DNA of 64,000 bases, taken from an uncultured Caulobacterales bacterium (lineage in GTDB: Bacteria; Pseudomonadota; Alphaproteobacteria; Caulobacterales; Caulobacteraceae). Below the pieces are notes generated by a model, which was given only the letters and a program-made list of their open reading frames with translations, was not told where the DNA came from and did not search any database. The stretch lies in NCBI GenBank assembly GCA_903900155.1, contig CAIUMD010000030.1:44679-108678 (forward strand), given 5' to 3'. Within the stretch, counting starts at the first letter, position 1. Every line of letters starts with the position of its first letter. Both the position numbers and the translations under genes were made by a program. Below are positions 53,484 to 62,191 of this stretch, one piece after another.

Positions 53484-53631
53484 TCCGACTCCAGACGATT
53501 GAAGGTGACGCTGCCGTCATTTTTAATTTGACCCGCCTACTCACTTGAGTTGACAGTGTTTAGATCGCTCAGAGACCGCGCAAGCCGGCATGGGCTGGAT
53601 GGACGTCACCCGGCCGACAGGGAGCGCCGAC

Positions 53632-54774
53632 ATGACCGACCAAATCTCCAAAGACCGCAACATCACCAAGGACGCCATGTACGACGCGGTCGCGCCGGAC
53701 GACTTCGAGTCGATGCTCGAACTCGACCGCTACGGCAACCGCTCCAGCGCCTTCGACAAGATCATTTCCGCGACCCACGACCACTTCTGGGATCCGCTGG
53801 ACAAGGCCTATATCGACTTCGACGAGCCGTTCGACATGGAGAACCAGGCCCTGGTTCCCGAGGATCTCGTGATCGCCCTGTCGACCGACTACGTCTCCAA
53901 CCACCTGTCCGATCCCAAGCAGCGCATCCGCTTCATCAACCAGTCGGTGCTGCGCAGCTTCTCGTCGATCCTGCATGGCGAGCAGGGCGCGCTGAACCTG
54001 TCGGCCAGCCTGTGCCACGTGCTGAAGGACCAGGGCGCCCAGGAATACGCCGCCAACCAGACCCGCGAGGAAGCCCGCCACGTCACGGCCTTCGCCAAAT
54101 ATATCAAGGTCCGCTGGGGCAAGCCGGTCGAGTGCGGTCCGGCGCTGAAGACCCTGCTGGTCGAGATCATCGGCGCGCCCGAGGTCTATAAGAAGATCAT
54201 CGGCATGCAGATGCTGGTCGAAGGCCTGGCCATGGGCGCCTTCGCCACCTTCTTCAACAATATCAACGACCCGGTCGGCAAGAAGCTGCTGCAGCTGGTG
54301 ATGACCGACGAGGCCTTCCACCACAAGTTCGGGAAGATCTGGGCCGACCGCACGGTGCCCAAGCTGAGCCCCGAAGAGCACGCCATCATCGAGGACTGGG
54401 CGGCCCACTGCTTCCAGACCCTGCTGTTCAACCTGGTCTCGCCGCACCAGCAGTTGGACCTCTACCGCGAGTTCGGCCTGGATCCGGACAAGGTGGTCGA
54501 GGAGTACGGGAAGATCATGACCGACGACCTGCGTCGGGAGAACATGAAGGAGCAGACCAACATCTTCCGGGTGCTGGTCAAGACGCTGCTCAACGCCGGC
54601 ATCATCACCGACCGCACGCGGGGGTTCTACGCCATGTATGTCGACCTCGACGAGCTGAAGAACGAGGGCGAGCGCATGGTCGGCGACGACATCGCCGAGG
54701 ACGGCATCCGCTACCTGCAGGCCATCAACTTCAAGGACCGGCCGACGGCCGCGATCGAGATCGCGGCCGAATAA
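53632..54774 (+). CDS. Ferritin-like diiron protein with complete six-ligand site (orphan oxygenase candidate)
   Basis: The 380-residue helical protein has a complete diiron ligand set for the ferritin-like/R2 superfamily: Glu117 (HGEQGALN), Glu147-x-x-His150 (EEARH), Glu197 (LVEGLAMGAF) and Glu227-x-x-His230 (DEAFHH). This is the E ... E-x-x-H ... E ... E-x-x-H arrangement of oxygen-activating diiron enzymes. The closest groups are R2-like oxidases, acyl-ACP desaturases and AurF-type N-oxygenases; which one is unclear. GGGAG lies just before the ATG at 53632. It has no neighbours that give a pathway, except the divergent sirtuin. Confidence 0.72.
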   Translation: MTDQISKDRNITKDAMYDAVAPDDFESMLELDRYGNRSSAFDKIISATHDHFWDPLDKAYIDFDEPFDMENQALVPEDLVIALSTDYVSNHLSDPKQRIRFINQSVLRSFSSILHGEQGALNLSASLCHVLKDQGAQEYAANQTREEARHVTAFAKYIKVRWGKPVECGPALKTLLVEIIGAPEVYKKIIGMQMLVEGLAMGAFATFFNNINDPVGKKLLQLVMTDEAFHHKFGKIWADRTVPKLSPEEHAIIEDWAAHCFQTLLFNLVSPHQQLDLYREFGLDPDKVVEEYGKIMTDDLRRENMKEQTNIFRVLVKTLLNAGIITDRTRGFYAMYVDLDELKNEGERMVGDDIAEDGIRYLQAINFKDRPTAAIEIAAE

Positions 54775-54829
54775 CCGGAACATCCGGCGCTCCAGTCGCG
54801 TTTGGGCGAACCTAGGCAAAGGTTCGCCC

Positions 54830-55363
54830 ATGCGCTTTTCCAAGATCGTCCTGACGAGCGTGATCGCCGCGACCCTGTCGGGCGGTAGCGCCTTCGCGGC
54901 CGCCAAGCCGCCGGCCAAGCCGGTCTCGGCGCAGTTCTATTCGGGCCGCTGGTACGAGATCGCCCGCACGCCCAATACCGGCCAGCGCAACTGCGAGGCC
55001 CCGACCACCGACTTCACCCTGCAGGGCGCGGCCTTCAAGGTCCGCCAAGTCTGCCATCGCGGCTCGCCCCTGGGCGAGGAGAAGGTGTTCACGACCAGCG
55101 GCAAGATCGTCGACGGCAGCCAGAACACCCGCTTCACGATGAATTTCCTGGGCGGCCTGCGAAAGCAGGAATACTGGGTGCTGGACTGCGCGGCCGACGG
55201 CTCGTGGGCGATCATGGCCACGCCGGGCGGCAACTATGTCTGGCTGATCTCGCGCACCGCCGAGATGCCCGTCGCCACCAAGGCCATCGCCCTCGAGCGG
55301 GTCAAGGCGCTGGGTTACGCCAAGCTGGAATTCCCGCAACATCCGCCAGGAGCCGGCGCTTGA
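54830..55363 (+). CDS. Secreted lipocalin (first of a tandem pair)
   Basis: The 177-residue protein has a signal peptide (ending SAFAA) and the lipocalin marks G-R-W-Y-E-I-A-R near residue 40, a Cys pair (NCEA and VCHRG), and QEYWVLDC with WLISRT near the C-terminus. There is no lipobox, so it is likely soluble in the periplasm. It binds small hydrophobic ligands. Its stop overlaps the start of the second lipocalin. Confidence 0.82.
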   Translation: MRFSKIVLTSVIAATLSGGSAFAAAKPPAKPVSAQFYSGRWYEIARTPNTGQRNCEAPTTDFTLQGAAFKVRQVCHRGSPLGEEKVFTTSGKIVDGSQNTRFTMNFLGGLRKQEYWVLDCAADGSWAIMATPGGNYVWLISRTAEMPVATKAIALERVKALGYAKLEFPQHPPGAGA

Positions 55364-55896
55364 GACGTCCTCTTCTCGCGATCATCGCCGCGCTGGGCCT
55401 GACCGCCTGCGTCGCCGGTCCTGTCGGCAACGCCAATCCGCCCCAGCCCGCCAAGAGCGTCGACCTCGAGCGCTATGCCGGCCGCTGGTACGAGGTCGCC
55501 CGCTACGACATGCGGTTCGAGAAGGGCTGCGAGGGCGTCACCGCCGAATATTCCAAGCGTCCCGACGGCCTGATCCGGGTGCTCAACACCTGCCGCCAGG
55601 GCGCGGTGGATGGGCCGGTGAAGGTCAGCGAAGGCAAGGCCAAGGTCGCGGATGTCGCCACCAACGCGAAGCTGAAGGTCAGCTTCTTCGGCCCGTTCTT
55701 CTTCGGCGACTACTGGGTGCTGGACCATGCCGACGACTACAGCTGGTCGATCGTCGGCGAGGGTTCGGGGCGGTATCTGTGGCTGTTGTCACGCAGGCTT
55801 CCGACCGACGACGACCGTGCGGCCCTGACCGCGCGGGCCCAGGCGCTGGGCTATGACACGAGCCTGCTGCGACCGACGAAGCAGCCGGCGCCCTAG
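55360..55896 (+). CDS. Lipocalin lipoprotein, Blc-like (second of a tandem pair)
   Basis: The 178-residue protein starts with TTG at 55360 (AGGAG eight bases upstream), giving LRRPLLAIIAALGLTAC, a signal with lipobox and Cys near residue 18. The mature domain has G-R-W-Y-E-V-A-R, then EKGCEGVTAEYSKR, the D-Y-W-V-L-D segment and LWLLSRR. Blc is an outer-membrane lipocalin that binds lysophospholipids. Together with the preceding soluble paralogue this suggests one soluble and one anchored form. Confidence 0.82.
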   Translation: MRRPLLAIIAALGLTACVAGPVGNANPPQPAKSVDLERYAGRWYEVARYDMRFEKGCEGVTAEYSKRPDGLIRVLNTCRQGAVDGPVKVSEGKAKVADVATNAKLKVSFFGPFFFGDYWVLDHADDYSWSIVGEGSGRYLWLLSRRLPTDDDRAALTARAQALGYDTSLLRPTKQPAP

Positions 55897-56073
55897 GGGC
55901 GCTTGCCGGGCCAGGTCAGGTAGCCGCTTTCCCTGGCCCAGCGCGAAGCCGGCGGGCTTGCGCTGGGTGTAGGCGATCGTCTCCGGACCAGCGGAGGGCT
56001 CGGGTTGCGCCCAGCCCGTTGAGGGCGCGGCCGTCAAGATCATGAGCGCCAAGGCGCGCGTCCGGGGTCGCAA
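55893..56073 (-). pseudogene. Possible frameshifted small secreted protein
   Basis: A TTG at 56073, preceded by GAGAGG, opens RPRTRALALMILTAAPSTGWA, a signal peptide, then QPEPSAGPETIAYTQRKPAGFA. The frame then runs on antisense to the lipocalin gene, while a shift of one base near 55935 gives RESGYLTWPGKRP with a stop at 55893. I suspect a small exported protein with a frameshift, but the evidence is slight. The rest of the 300-base gap (56074-56180) holds no gene. Confidence 0.3.
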
Positions 56074-56189
56074 AGTCTGCCTCTCGCGAAACTCTCGCTC
56101 AAGGCGGTAGGTCGCCGAAAGGTTGAGCGCAAACCCATCCCCGCGCGCTTCCCAGTCGCGCGGCGGGCGGTCATTTAACCTTGTTTCGC

Positions 56190-56204
56190 GAACAAAGCTG
56201 GAAC
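56190..56204 (+). promoter_or_regulatory. SOS (LexA) operator at the mmcB start codon
   Basis: GAAC-AAAGCTG-GAAC is the alphaproteobacterial LexA box, GAAC/GTTC-N7-GAAC/GTTC in direct repeat form. The second half-site ends at 56204, next to the ATG at 56205. MmcB is a known LexA-controlled gene in Caulobacter. Confidence 0.85.
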
Positions 56205-56672
56205 ATGATCGCGCCGGTGGACGTGATCATCGAACTCCAGACCCGCCCCGAGACCACCTTGGCCGTGACCCGCGGGGCCGCGCGGTTGCTGGTCGACCTG
56301 GGCTATGCGCCGCTGGCCGAGGTGACCTTGCCGAACGGACGACGGGCCGACCTGATGGCGCTGGGACCCAAGGGGGATGTTCTGATCGTCGAGGTGAAGT
56401 CGGGGCTGGAGGACTATCGCGTCGACCGCAAGTGGGGCGAGTACGCGCCCTATTGCGACGCGTTCTACTTCGCCGTCGCGCCGCACTTTCCGGAAGGCGT
56501 CCTGCCGGACGAGCCGGGGTTGCTGGTCACCGACGCCTTTGGCGGCGCGGTCGTGCGCGAAGCGCCGGTCGCCCCGCTGGCGCCAGCGCGTCGCAAGGCG
56601 CTGACGCTGGCGTTTGCACGCCTGGCGGCGCTCAGGGCGGCGGGCGTGCAGGCCGAGCGGCTGGCGCTCTGA
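56205..56672 (+). CDS. mmcB: MmcB family DNA repair protein
   Basis: The 155-residue protein has the MmcB/DUF1052 nuclease-like core: RGAARLLVDLGYAPLAEVTLPNGRRADLMALGPKGDVLIVEVKSG (with D-L-x-A ... V-E-V-K, a PD-(D/E)xK-like Lys), then YRVDRKWGEYAPYCDAFYFAVAP. It is damage-induced in Caulobacter. I chose the ATG at 56205, directly after the SOS box; a reading from a TTG at 56181 would pass through the operator. The mRNA may be leaderless. Confidence 0.88.
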   Translation: MIAPVDVIIELQTRPETTLAVTRGAARLLVDLGYAPLAEVTLPNGRRADLMALGPKGDVLIVEVKSGLEDYRVDRKWGEYAPYCDAFYFAVAPHFPEGVLPDEPGLLVTDAFGGAVVREAPVAPLAPARRKALTLAFARLAALRAAGVQAERLAL

Positions 56673-56682
56673 GGGGCCGAAA

Positions 56683-56764
56683 CCTCGTCCTTCGACAAGC
56701 TCAGGATGAGGTTTCTACTCGAGCCAGCAGTAGTCCTCACCCTGAGCTTGTCGAAGGGCGAGGA
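56683..56764. repeat. Intergenic palindromic repeat, family C copy 2
   Basis: CCTCGTCCTTCGACAAGC then TCAGGATGAGG on the left; CCTCACCCTGAGCTTGTCG then AAGGGCGAGG on the right. The two arms are near-perfect inverses around a 20-base centre. It lies between mmcB and the convergent DUF883 gene and could end both transcripts. Confidence 0.85.
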
Positions 56765-56772
56765 CGGACCCG

Positions 56773-57096
56773 CTAGTCCAAATTCCGCGCGATCAGGAAA
56801 CCCACGCCCAGCCCGATCGCGAACGCACCGAGCGCGACACCCACCGGGTGCTCCTCGGCGGCGTGGTGGGCGACCTGGGCCTTGTCGCGGGTCCAGGCGG
56901 CGCCGACCTTGGCCTTTTCGCTGGCGAAGGTGCGGGTCTGGGCGGCCACTTCGGTGGCGGTCTCGCGGGCCGACTTCATGGCCTTGCTGACCGCTTCCTT
57001 GGCCTGCTTGGCCTTTTCGGCGGTCGTCTTCTTGGCGTCGTCCAGCGCGGCGTTGGCGGACGAGGTGTCGGGGATGAAGCTGCTGATGTCAGTCAT
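56773..57096 (-). CDS. DUF883 / YqjD-ElaB-like membrane-anchored stress protein
   Basis: The 107-residue protein has a helical, Lys/Ala-rich coiled coil (ALDDAKKTTAEKAKQAKEAVSK ... ATEVAAQTRTFASEKAKV) and a C-terminal membrane helix (HPVGVALGAFAIGLGVGFLIARNLD). This is the plan of YqjD/ElaB, inner-membrane proteins that bind ribosomes in stationary phase in E. coli. Other DUF883 members may have different roles. GGGGGAGG-like bases (ctcccccatg on the plus strand) lie before the start at 57096. Confidence 0.78.
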   Translation of the reverse strand: MTDISSFIPDTSSANAALDDAKKTTAEKAKQAKEAVSKAMKSARETATEVAAQTRTFASEKAKVGAAWTRDKAQVAHHAAEEHPVGVALGAFAIGLGVGFLIARNLD

Positions 57097-57115
57097 GGGG
57101 GAGGCTCCTCGGCTT

Positions 57116-57162
57116 GAGCCTGTCCAATTCGGTTGTCCCAACCGAATTGGACAAACAGGCTC
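57116..57162. repeat. GAGCC...GGCTC hairpin, family D copy 5
   Basis: GAGCCTGTCCAATTCGGTTG pairs with CAACCGAATTGG and GGCTC, with four extra bases (AAAC) in the right arm. It lies between recQ and the DUF883 gene, on the 5' side of the latter. Confidence 0.75.
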
Positions 57163-57175
57163 ATTTAAACACTCA

Positions 57176-57220
57176 CGCGTGGCAGACGCCGAAACCGCAC
57201 ACACTTTCGGCTGCCACGCG
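57176..57220. terminator. Long hairpin downstream of recQ
   Basis: CGCGTGGCA pairs with TGCCACGCG and GCCGAAA with TTTCGGC, around CCGCACACAC. It lies 28 bases past the recQ stop on the minus strand and could end that transcript, although no T run is seen. Confidence 0.55.
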
Positions 57221-57247
57221 CCCCGTAAGCAACACGCATGGCGCGGT

Positions 57248-59164
57248 TTAGTTCTCCCGCACGACCTTCAAAACCGCTTCCCCGTAGCGATCCACCTTAG
57301 TCTGGCCAACACCCCCCGCCTTCCCCAGACCGGCCAAGGTTGTGGGCCGCGCGGCGGCGATCTCGGCCAGGGTGGCGTCGTGGAAGATGACATAGGGCGG
57401 CACGTGCTGGGCCTGAGCCTGCTCCTTGCGCCAGGCGCGCAGGGCCTCGAACAGCATCTGGTTTGCCAGCGGAATGGTCAGGGCCTTGCCCTCGCGGCGC
57501 TTGCGGGCCGCGCCGCCGCGGCCGGTCTCGGGCGCCTCGGCGGTCTGGCGCAGGGCGACCTTGCGCTCGCCGCGATAGACCTGCCGCACGCCCTCGACAT
57601 CGCCCAGCCCGATCAGCGGCCGGCCGTCATTGGGATCCTCGCGCAGCAGGCCCTCGAAGATCAGGGTGTCGAACAGGTCCCGCCAGACCGGCTGGCTGAA
57701 CTCGCGGCCGATGCCGAAGGTCGGCAGCTGGGCCTCCTGCGGCGTGACGTCCTTGGTCTTGCCCATCAGGTGCTCGATGATCCGCCCGCGCCCATAGCGG
57801 CCGCCCATCCGATGGACGGCCGACAGCGCCTTCTGGGCGGCCTCGGTGGCGTCGATCCCCGTGGGCGGCGAGACACAGACGTCGCACACGCCGCAACGGG
57901 CCACGCCCTCCTCGCCGAAATAGCGACGGACGGCGGCGGCGCGGCAGGTGACGCCTTCCAGCATGGCGTAGAACTGCCGCAGCTTGCGGTTCTGGGCCTG
58001 CTTGACCTCGTCGGGCGCGTCCTTGGTCTCGATGCGGCGACCGGCCCAGGCCATGTCGGCCGAGCCGTACAGGGTGATGCCCTCGGCCGGCTGGCCGTCG
58101 CGCCCGGCGCGGCCGACCTCCTGCCAATAGGCCTCGATGGCGGCCGGCGGGTCGGCGTGGATCACGTAGCGGACGTCGGGCTTGTCGACGCCCATGCCGA
58201 ACGCGATCGTGGCCACCATCACCGCCGCGTCGGCCTCGAGGAACTCCTCCAGGCGACGGGCGCGCACGGCCTTGTCGAGGCCGGCGTGGTAGGCCAGGGC
58301 CGGGATCCCCTCGGCGTTCAGCTTCTCGGCCAGTTTCTCGGTCGAGTCGCGGCTGCCGGCATAGACGACGCCGGCCCGGCCGGGGCGCTCCAAGACCAGC
58401 TCGACCACGCGGTCATGGCCCTTGCCGCGCTTGCGTTCGGCGCTCAGCGCCAGCTCCGGACGGGCGAAGCTGTCGACGAACTCGGCCGCGCCCTGCAGGC
58501 GCAGTTCGGCGCGGATGTCGTCGCGGGTCCGGGCGTCGGCGGTGGCGGTGACCGCCAGGCGCGGGATGTCGGGGAAGAGTTCGGCCAGCCGCCCCATCAT
58601 CCGGTATTCGGGCCGGAAGTCGTGGCCCCACTGGCTGACGCAGTGGGCCTCGTCGACGGCGATCAGGGCCAGCGGCGTGCGCGCCAGGCGATCCAGCATC
58701 CACGGCTGCATCAGGCCTTCGGGCGACAGGTACAGCATGTCGACCTCGCCCGCGTCGATGCGCCGCCAGATGTCGCCGCGCTCCTCCATCGAGACGTTGC
58801 TGTCCAGCCGCTCGGCCGCCACGCCCGCCTGGCGCAAGCCCTGGACCTGGTCGGCCATCAGGGCGATCAGCGGCGAGATCACCAGGCCCACGCCCGGCCG
58901 GATCAGCGACGGGATCTGGTAGCACAACGACTTGCCGCCGCCGGTCGGCAGCACGGCCATGGCGCTGTGGCCGGCCAGGATTTCGTTGATCACCCCCGCC
59001 TGCATGCCCCGGAAGTCGGCATGGCCAAACGTGCGCCGCAGGACGTCGCGGGCGTGGTCGAGGGCGGGGGATTCGGGAGGAACGTACACGGGGGCTCTTT
59101 TGGCAGCCTGAAGCGGCGAGGCCAAGCGTGACGGTTGATCCTCGGACGCGGCCAGAAACGCCAT
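57248..59164 (-). CDS. recQ: ATP-dependent DNA helicase RecQ
   Basis: The 638-residue helicase has motif I LPTGGGKSLCYQ (Lys78), motif II DEAHCVSQWGHDFRPEY, motif VI QEVGRAGRDG, a zinc-binding set of Cys in the RQC domain (CRAAAVRRYFGEEGVARCGVCDVC), and a C-terminal HRDC-like domain with PPYVIFHDATLAEIA. It unwinds recombination and replication intermediates. The N-terminal 25 residues are a low-similarity lead; a later start is possible. Start codon context is weak. Confidence 0.95.
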   Translation of the reverse strand: MAFLAASEDQPSRLASPLQAAKRAPVYVPPESPALDHARDVLRRTFGHADFRGMQAGVINEILAGHSAMAVLPTGGGKSLCYQIPSLIRPGVGLVISPLIALMADQVQGLRQAGVAAERLDSNVSMEERGDIWRRIDAGEVDMLYLSPEGLMQPWMLDRLARTPLALIAVDEAHCVSQWGHDFRPEYRMMGRLAELFPDIPRLAVTATADARTRDDIRAELRLQGAAEFVDSFARPELALSAERKRGKGHDRVVELVLERPGRAGVVYAGSRDSTEKLAEKLNAEGIPALAYHAGLDKAVRARRLEEFLEADAAVMVATIAFGMGVDKPDVRYVIHADPPAAIEAYWQEVGRAGRDGQPAEGITLYGSADMAWAGRRIETKDAPDEVKQAQNRKLRQFYAMLEGVTCRAAAVRRYFGEEGVARCGVCDVCVSPPTGIDATEAAQKALSAVHRMGGRYGRGRIIEHLMGKTKDVTPQEAQLPTFGIGREFSQPVWRDLFDTLIFEGLLREDPNDGRPLIGLGDVEGVRQVYRGERKVALRQTAEAPETGRGGAARKRREGKALTIPLANQMLFEALRAWRKEQAQAQHVPPYVIFHDATLAEIAAARPTTLAGLGKAGGVGQTKVDRYGEAVLKVVREN

Positions 59165-59349
59165 GGTCGTTCGCCGTTTGTTTCCTCAATTACAGGTGGC
59201 GACATGGCGCCAAGAAACCGTCGCCACAAGAGCGCCGCATGGCGCGTTCACTTCTCGTCAATCTTGTCGCGCGTTCTGTGGGCTTCGGCTAAACGAGACG
59301 CGTGTGAGCGCGCGCGGTCGCTCGGCATTTCAGGACCTGTAGGACGACC

Positions 59350-61311
59350 ATGGCGAACGGACCCTTCGGCGGGAACAAGGCGGCCAAGCCGCAGCGCACC
59401 CCGCTCCAGGCCCTGGTCTATTGGGGCACGGTCCTGGGCGTCTGGGGCCTGATCTTCGTCGTCGCCTTCTTCGCGGTGTTCGCCAGCGACCTGCCCGACA
59501 CCTCCAAGCTCTACGACGTCAAGCGCCAGCCCTCGATCAACTATCTGGACCGTTCGGGCGCCCTGCTCGCGGTACGGGGCAGCCAGTACGCGCCGCCGGT
59601 CGACATCGACGCCCTGCCGAAATACGTGCCGGCCGCCTTCGTGGCGATCGAGGACCGCCAGTTCTACCATCACTTCGGGTTCAACCCCTGGGGCATCATG
59701 CGGTCGCTGGCGTGGAACGCCACCCATGACGGCCCCCAGCGCGGCGGCTCGACCATCACCCAGCAGCTGGCCCGCAACCTGTTCCTGAGCCCGGCCCAGA
59801 ACTATCGCCGCAAGGCCCAGGAGCTGATCCTGGCCGTCTGGCTGGAGCTGAAGTTCAGCAAGAAGCAGATCCTGGCCCTCTATATGAACCGGGTCTATTT
59901 CGGCGCCGGCGCCTATGGCATCGAGGCCGCCTCGCAGCGCTATTTCAACAAGCCCGCCAACGAGCTGACGATCGGCGAAGCGGCCCTGCTGGCCGGCATG
60001 ATGAAGGGCCCGGCCCGCTATTCGCCGGTCTCGGCCAAGGAACGCGCCGCTCGCCGCGCCACCATCGTTCTCGATGAGATGGTGCGCATCAAGGCCATCA
60101 CCGCCGAGCAGCGCGACGAGGCGTTCAAGACGCCGGTGCAGGTCTCGGCCACCCTGGCCAACCAGCGCGCCCAGTATTTCACCGACTATATCGACGCCCA
60201 GGTCCGCTCGCTGGTCGGCGAACCGACCGAGGACCTGGTGGTCGAGACGACGCTGGACCTGCCGATCCAGGTCTCGGCCGAGCGCGCCGTGAAGCTGGGG
60301 GTCGAGGGCTACGGGGCCCAGGGCGTGCAGCAGGCCGCGCTGGTGGCCATCGACGGCGAAGGCCGCATCCGCGCCTATGTCGGCGGCGCCGACTATTCCG
60401 ACAGCCAGTTCGACCGCGCCACCACCGCCCGCCGCCAGGCCGGCTCGGCCTTCAAGCCGTTCGTCTACCTGACCGCCATGGAGGCCGGCCGCAATCCGTC
60501 GGTCATGGTCGTCGACGAGCCGGTCAAGATCGGCAATTGGGAGCCGAAGAACTACACCAACAAGTACCTCGGCCCGATGACCCTGCAGACGGCCCTGGCC
60601 CAGTCGATCAACACGGTCGCCGCGCGCCTGGCCAACGAGGTCGGCACCAGCAACGTCGCCGCCACCGCCCGTCGCCTCGGCATCACCAGCAAGATCCAGC
60701 TGGATCCGTCGATGGCCCTGGGCGCGGTCGAGGTCAGCCCCATGGAGATGGCCCAGGCCTACGCCCCGTTCTCGAACGGCGGCTTCCTGGCCAAGGGCTA
60801 CGGCATCGAGCGCATCCGCACCGCCTCGGGCAAGGTGCTCTACGACCACGGCGTCGAGAAGACCGCCCGCTCGGCCGTGATCGGCTCGCCGGCCCTGCAG
60901 TACATGAACCAGATGATGCGCGAGGTCGTCGCCTCGGGCACCGGGGCCCGCGCCAAGGTCGCCGGCTACGACATCGCCGGCAAGACCGGCACGACCAGCG
61001 ACTACAAGGACGCCTGGTTCGTCGGCTATACGGGCGGCTTCGTCACCGCGGTCTGGACCGGCAAGGACGACAACACCCCGATGAAGCGGGTCACCGGCGG
61101 CGGCGCTCCGGCCGAGGTCTGGCGCAGCTTCATGTCGGCCGCCCTGCCCCGCCTGAAGGCCACCCCGATCCCGGGCGGGGTCGTCGAGCCCCCGCCGGTC
61201 GCCTCGACGGATCCGATCGGCGACCTGATCAACCCGACCCCGACGCCGGAGGGCCCGGCGGCCGAGACCCCGGCCGGCACGCCGCCGCCGGCGGATCAGC
61301 TGCCTTACTGA
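59350..61311 (+). CDS. Class A penicillin-binding protein (PBP1A-like)
   Basis: The 653-residue protein has an N-terminal membrane helix (about residues 23-45), a glycosyltransferase domain (catalytic Glu101 in IEDRQFYHHFG; GGSTITQQLARNLFL), and a transpeptidase domain with nucleophile Ser366 in GSAFKPF, S-x-N in SINT, and K545-T-G-T. The tail is Pro-rich. It polymerises and cross-links peptidoglycan. Caulobacter has several paralogues (Pbp1A, PbpC, PbpX, PbpY, PbpZ) and I cannot say which this is. AGGAC lies just before the ATG. Confidence 0.92.
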   Translation: MANGPFGGNKAAKPQRTPLQALVYWGTVLGVWGLIFVVAFFAVFASDLPDTSKLYDVKRQPSINYLDRSGALLAVRGSQYAPPVDIDALPKYVPAAFVAIEDRQFYHHFGFNPWGIMRSLAWNATHDGPQRGGSTITQQLARNLFLSPAQNYRRKAQELILAVWLELKFSKKQILALYMNRVYFGAGAYGIEAASQRYFNKPANELTIGEAALLAGMMKGPARYSPVSAKERAARRATIVLDEMVRIKAITAEQRDEAFKTPVQVSATLANQRAQYFTDYIDAQVRSLVGEPTEDLVVETTLDLPIQVSAERAVKLGVEGYGAQGVQQAALVAIDGEGRIRAYVGGADYSDSQFDRATTARRQAGSAFKPFVYLTAMEAGRNPSVMVVDEPVKIGNWEPKNYTNKYLGPMTLQTALAQSINTVAARLANEVGTSNVAATARRLGITSKIQLDPSMALGAVEVSPMEMAQAYAPFSNGGFLAKGYGIERIRTASGKVLYDHGVEKTARSAVIGSPALQYMNQMMREVVASGTGARAKVAGYDIAGKTGTTSDYKDAWFVGYTGGFVTAVWTGKDDNTPMKRVTGGGAPAEVWRSFMSAALPRLKATPIPGGVVEPPPVASTDPIGDLINPTPTPEGPAAETPAGTPPPADQLPY

Positions 61312-61333
61312 GGTCGGCGGGGGCTTCGCCGCC

Positions 61334-62053
61334 TTACGCCCCGATCGCGTGCAGCTCGGCCGCGTGGGCCCGCAGCCACGCCCGATGCGGCGTGGGATCG
61401 CCCACCAGCTCTTCGCACAGCGCCCAGAAACGCGGCCCATGATTGGCCTCGATCAGGTGGGCGCATTCGTGGGCGACGACGTAGTCGGCCACCGCCGCCG
61501 GAGCCAGGATCAGCCGCCAGCTGTAGCGGATCGCCGCCGGCGTGCGGGGCGTGGCGGGACGGCACGAGCCCCAGCGCGCCTTGGGATCGGCGACGGCCAC
61601 CGAGGGCATCGGCCGGTTCAGGGCGGCGGCATGGACGGCGGTGCGTTCGGTCAGGATCGCCAGCGCCTCGCGCTTGGCCAGGCGCACGACCTTCATCCCC
61701 CAGTTGGCGTCGTCGGGCGCGACGATGCGGTCGGCCTCGATACGGGCGCGGCCGGGGCCGACCTCCAGGCGATAGGGAGTCCCGTTCAGGCGCAGGACCC
61801 CGCCCGGCGCCAGGCTCATCCGCTCGGGCAAGGCCGCCAGCTGCTTGGCGATCCAGCCCGACTTCTCCTGGGCGAAGGCGACGGCCTCGTTCAGGCGGCG
61901 GGCGGTGGGCGACAGGGCGACGATCTCGGACTTGGCCCGGTCGACGCGCAGCGAGATGCGCCGCGCCCGGCCGTCCACCTTCAGGCGAACGGGCCAGCCG
62001 CCGATCTTCAGTCGATCACCGTCGGAAAAACGTTGGGCCTTGAGCGCGAACAT
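61334..62053 (-). CDS. YgjP-like (DUF45, M48-related) metalloprotein
   Basis: The 239-residue protein has H-E-x-x-H in VVAHECAHLIEANHGPRFW (about residues 187-205), with W-G-S-C and R-Y-S-W-R-L before it, the full signature of the YgjP/SprT-like DUF45 family. The N-terminal half is beta-rich. The family is predicted to bind zinc; protease function is not proven. It is convergent with the PBP gene. Confidence 0.82.
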   Translation of the reverse strand: MFALKAQRFSDGDRLKIGGWPVRLKVDGRARRISLRVDRAKSEIVALSPTARRLNEAVAFAQEKSGWIAKQLAALPERMSLAPGGVLRLNGTPYRLEVGPGRARIEADRIVAPDDANWGMKVVRLAKREALAILTERTAVHAAALNRPMPSVAVADPKARWGSCRPATPRTPAAIRYSWRLILAPAAVADYVVAHECAHLIEANHGPRFWALCEELVGDPTPHRAWLRAHAAELHAIGA

Positions 62054-62094
62054 CAGATGCTAAGATCGGGTGCGCCGAGGTTTGGCGCAAGCCG

Positions 62095-62183
62095 CCCTCG
62101 TCCTTCGACAGGCTCAGGATGAGGGCGACTTCAAAGCCGTATCAGTAGAATTCCGCATCCTGAGTCTGTCGAAGGACGAGGAT
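62095..62183. repeat. Intergenic palindromic repeat, family C copy 3
   Basis: CCTCGTCCTTCGACAGGC then TCAGGATGAGG on the left; CATCCTGAGTCTGTCG then AAGGACGAGG on the right. It lies between the phaZ stop and the start of the YgjP-like gene, which both run on the minus strand. Confidence 0.85.
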
Positions 62184-62191
62184 TTCGGACC

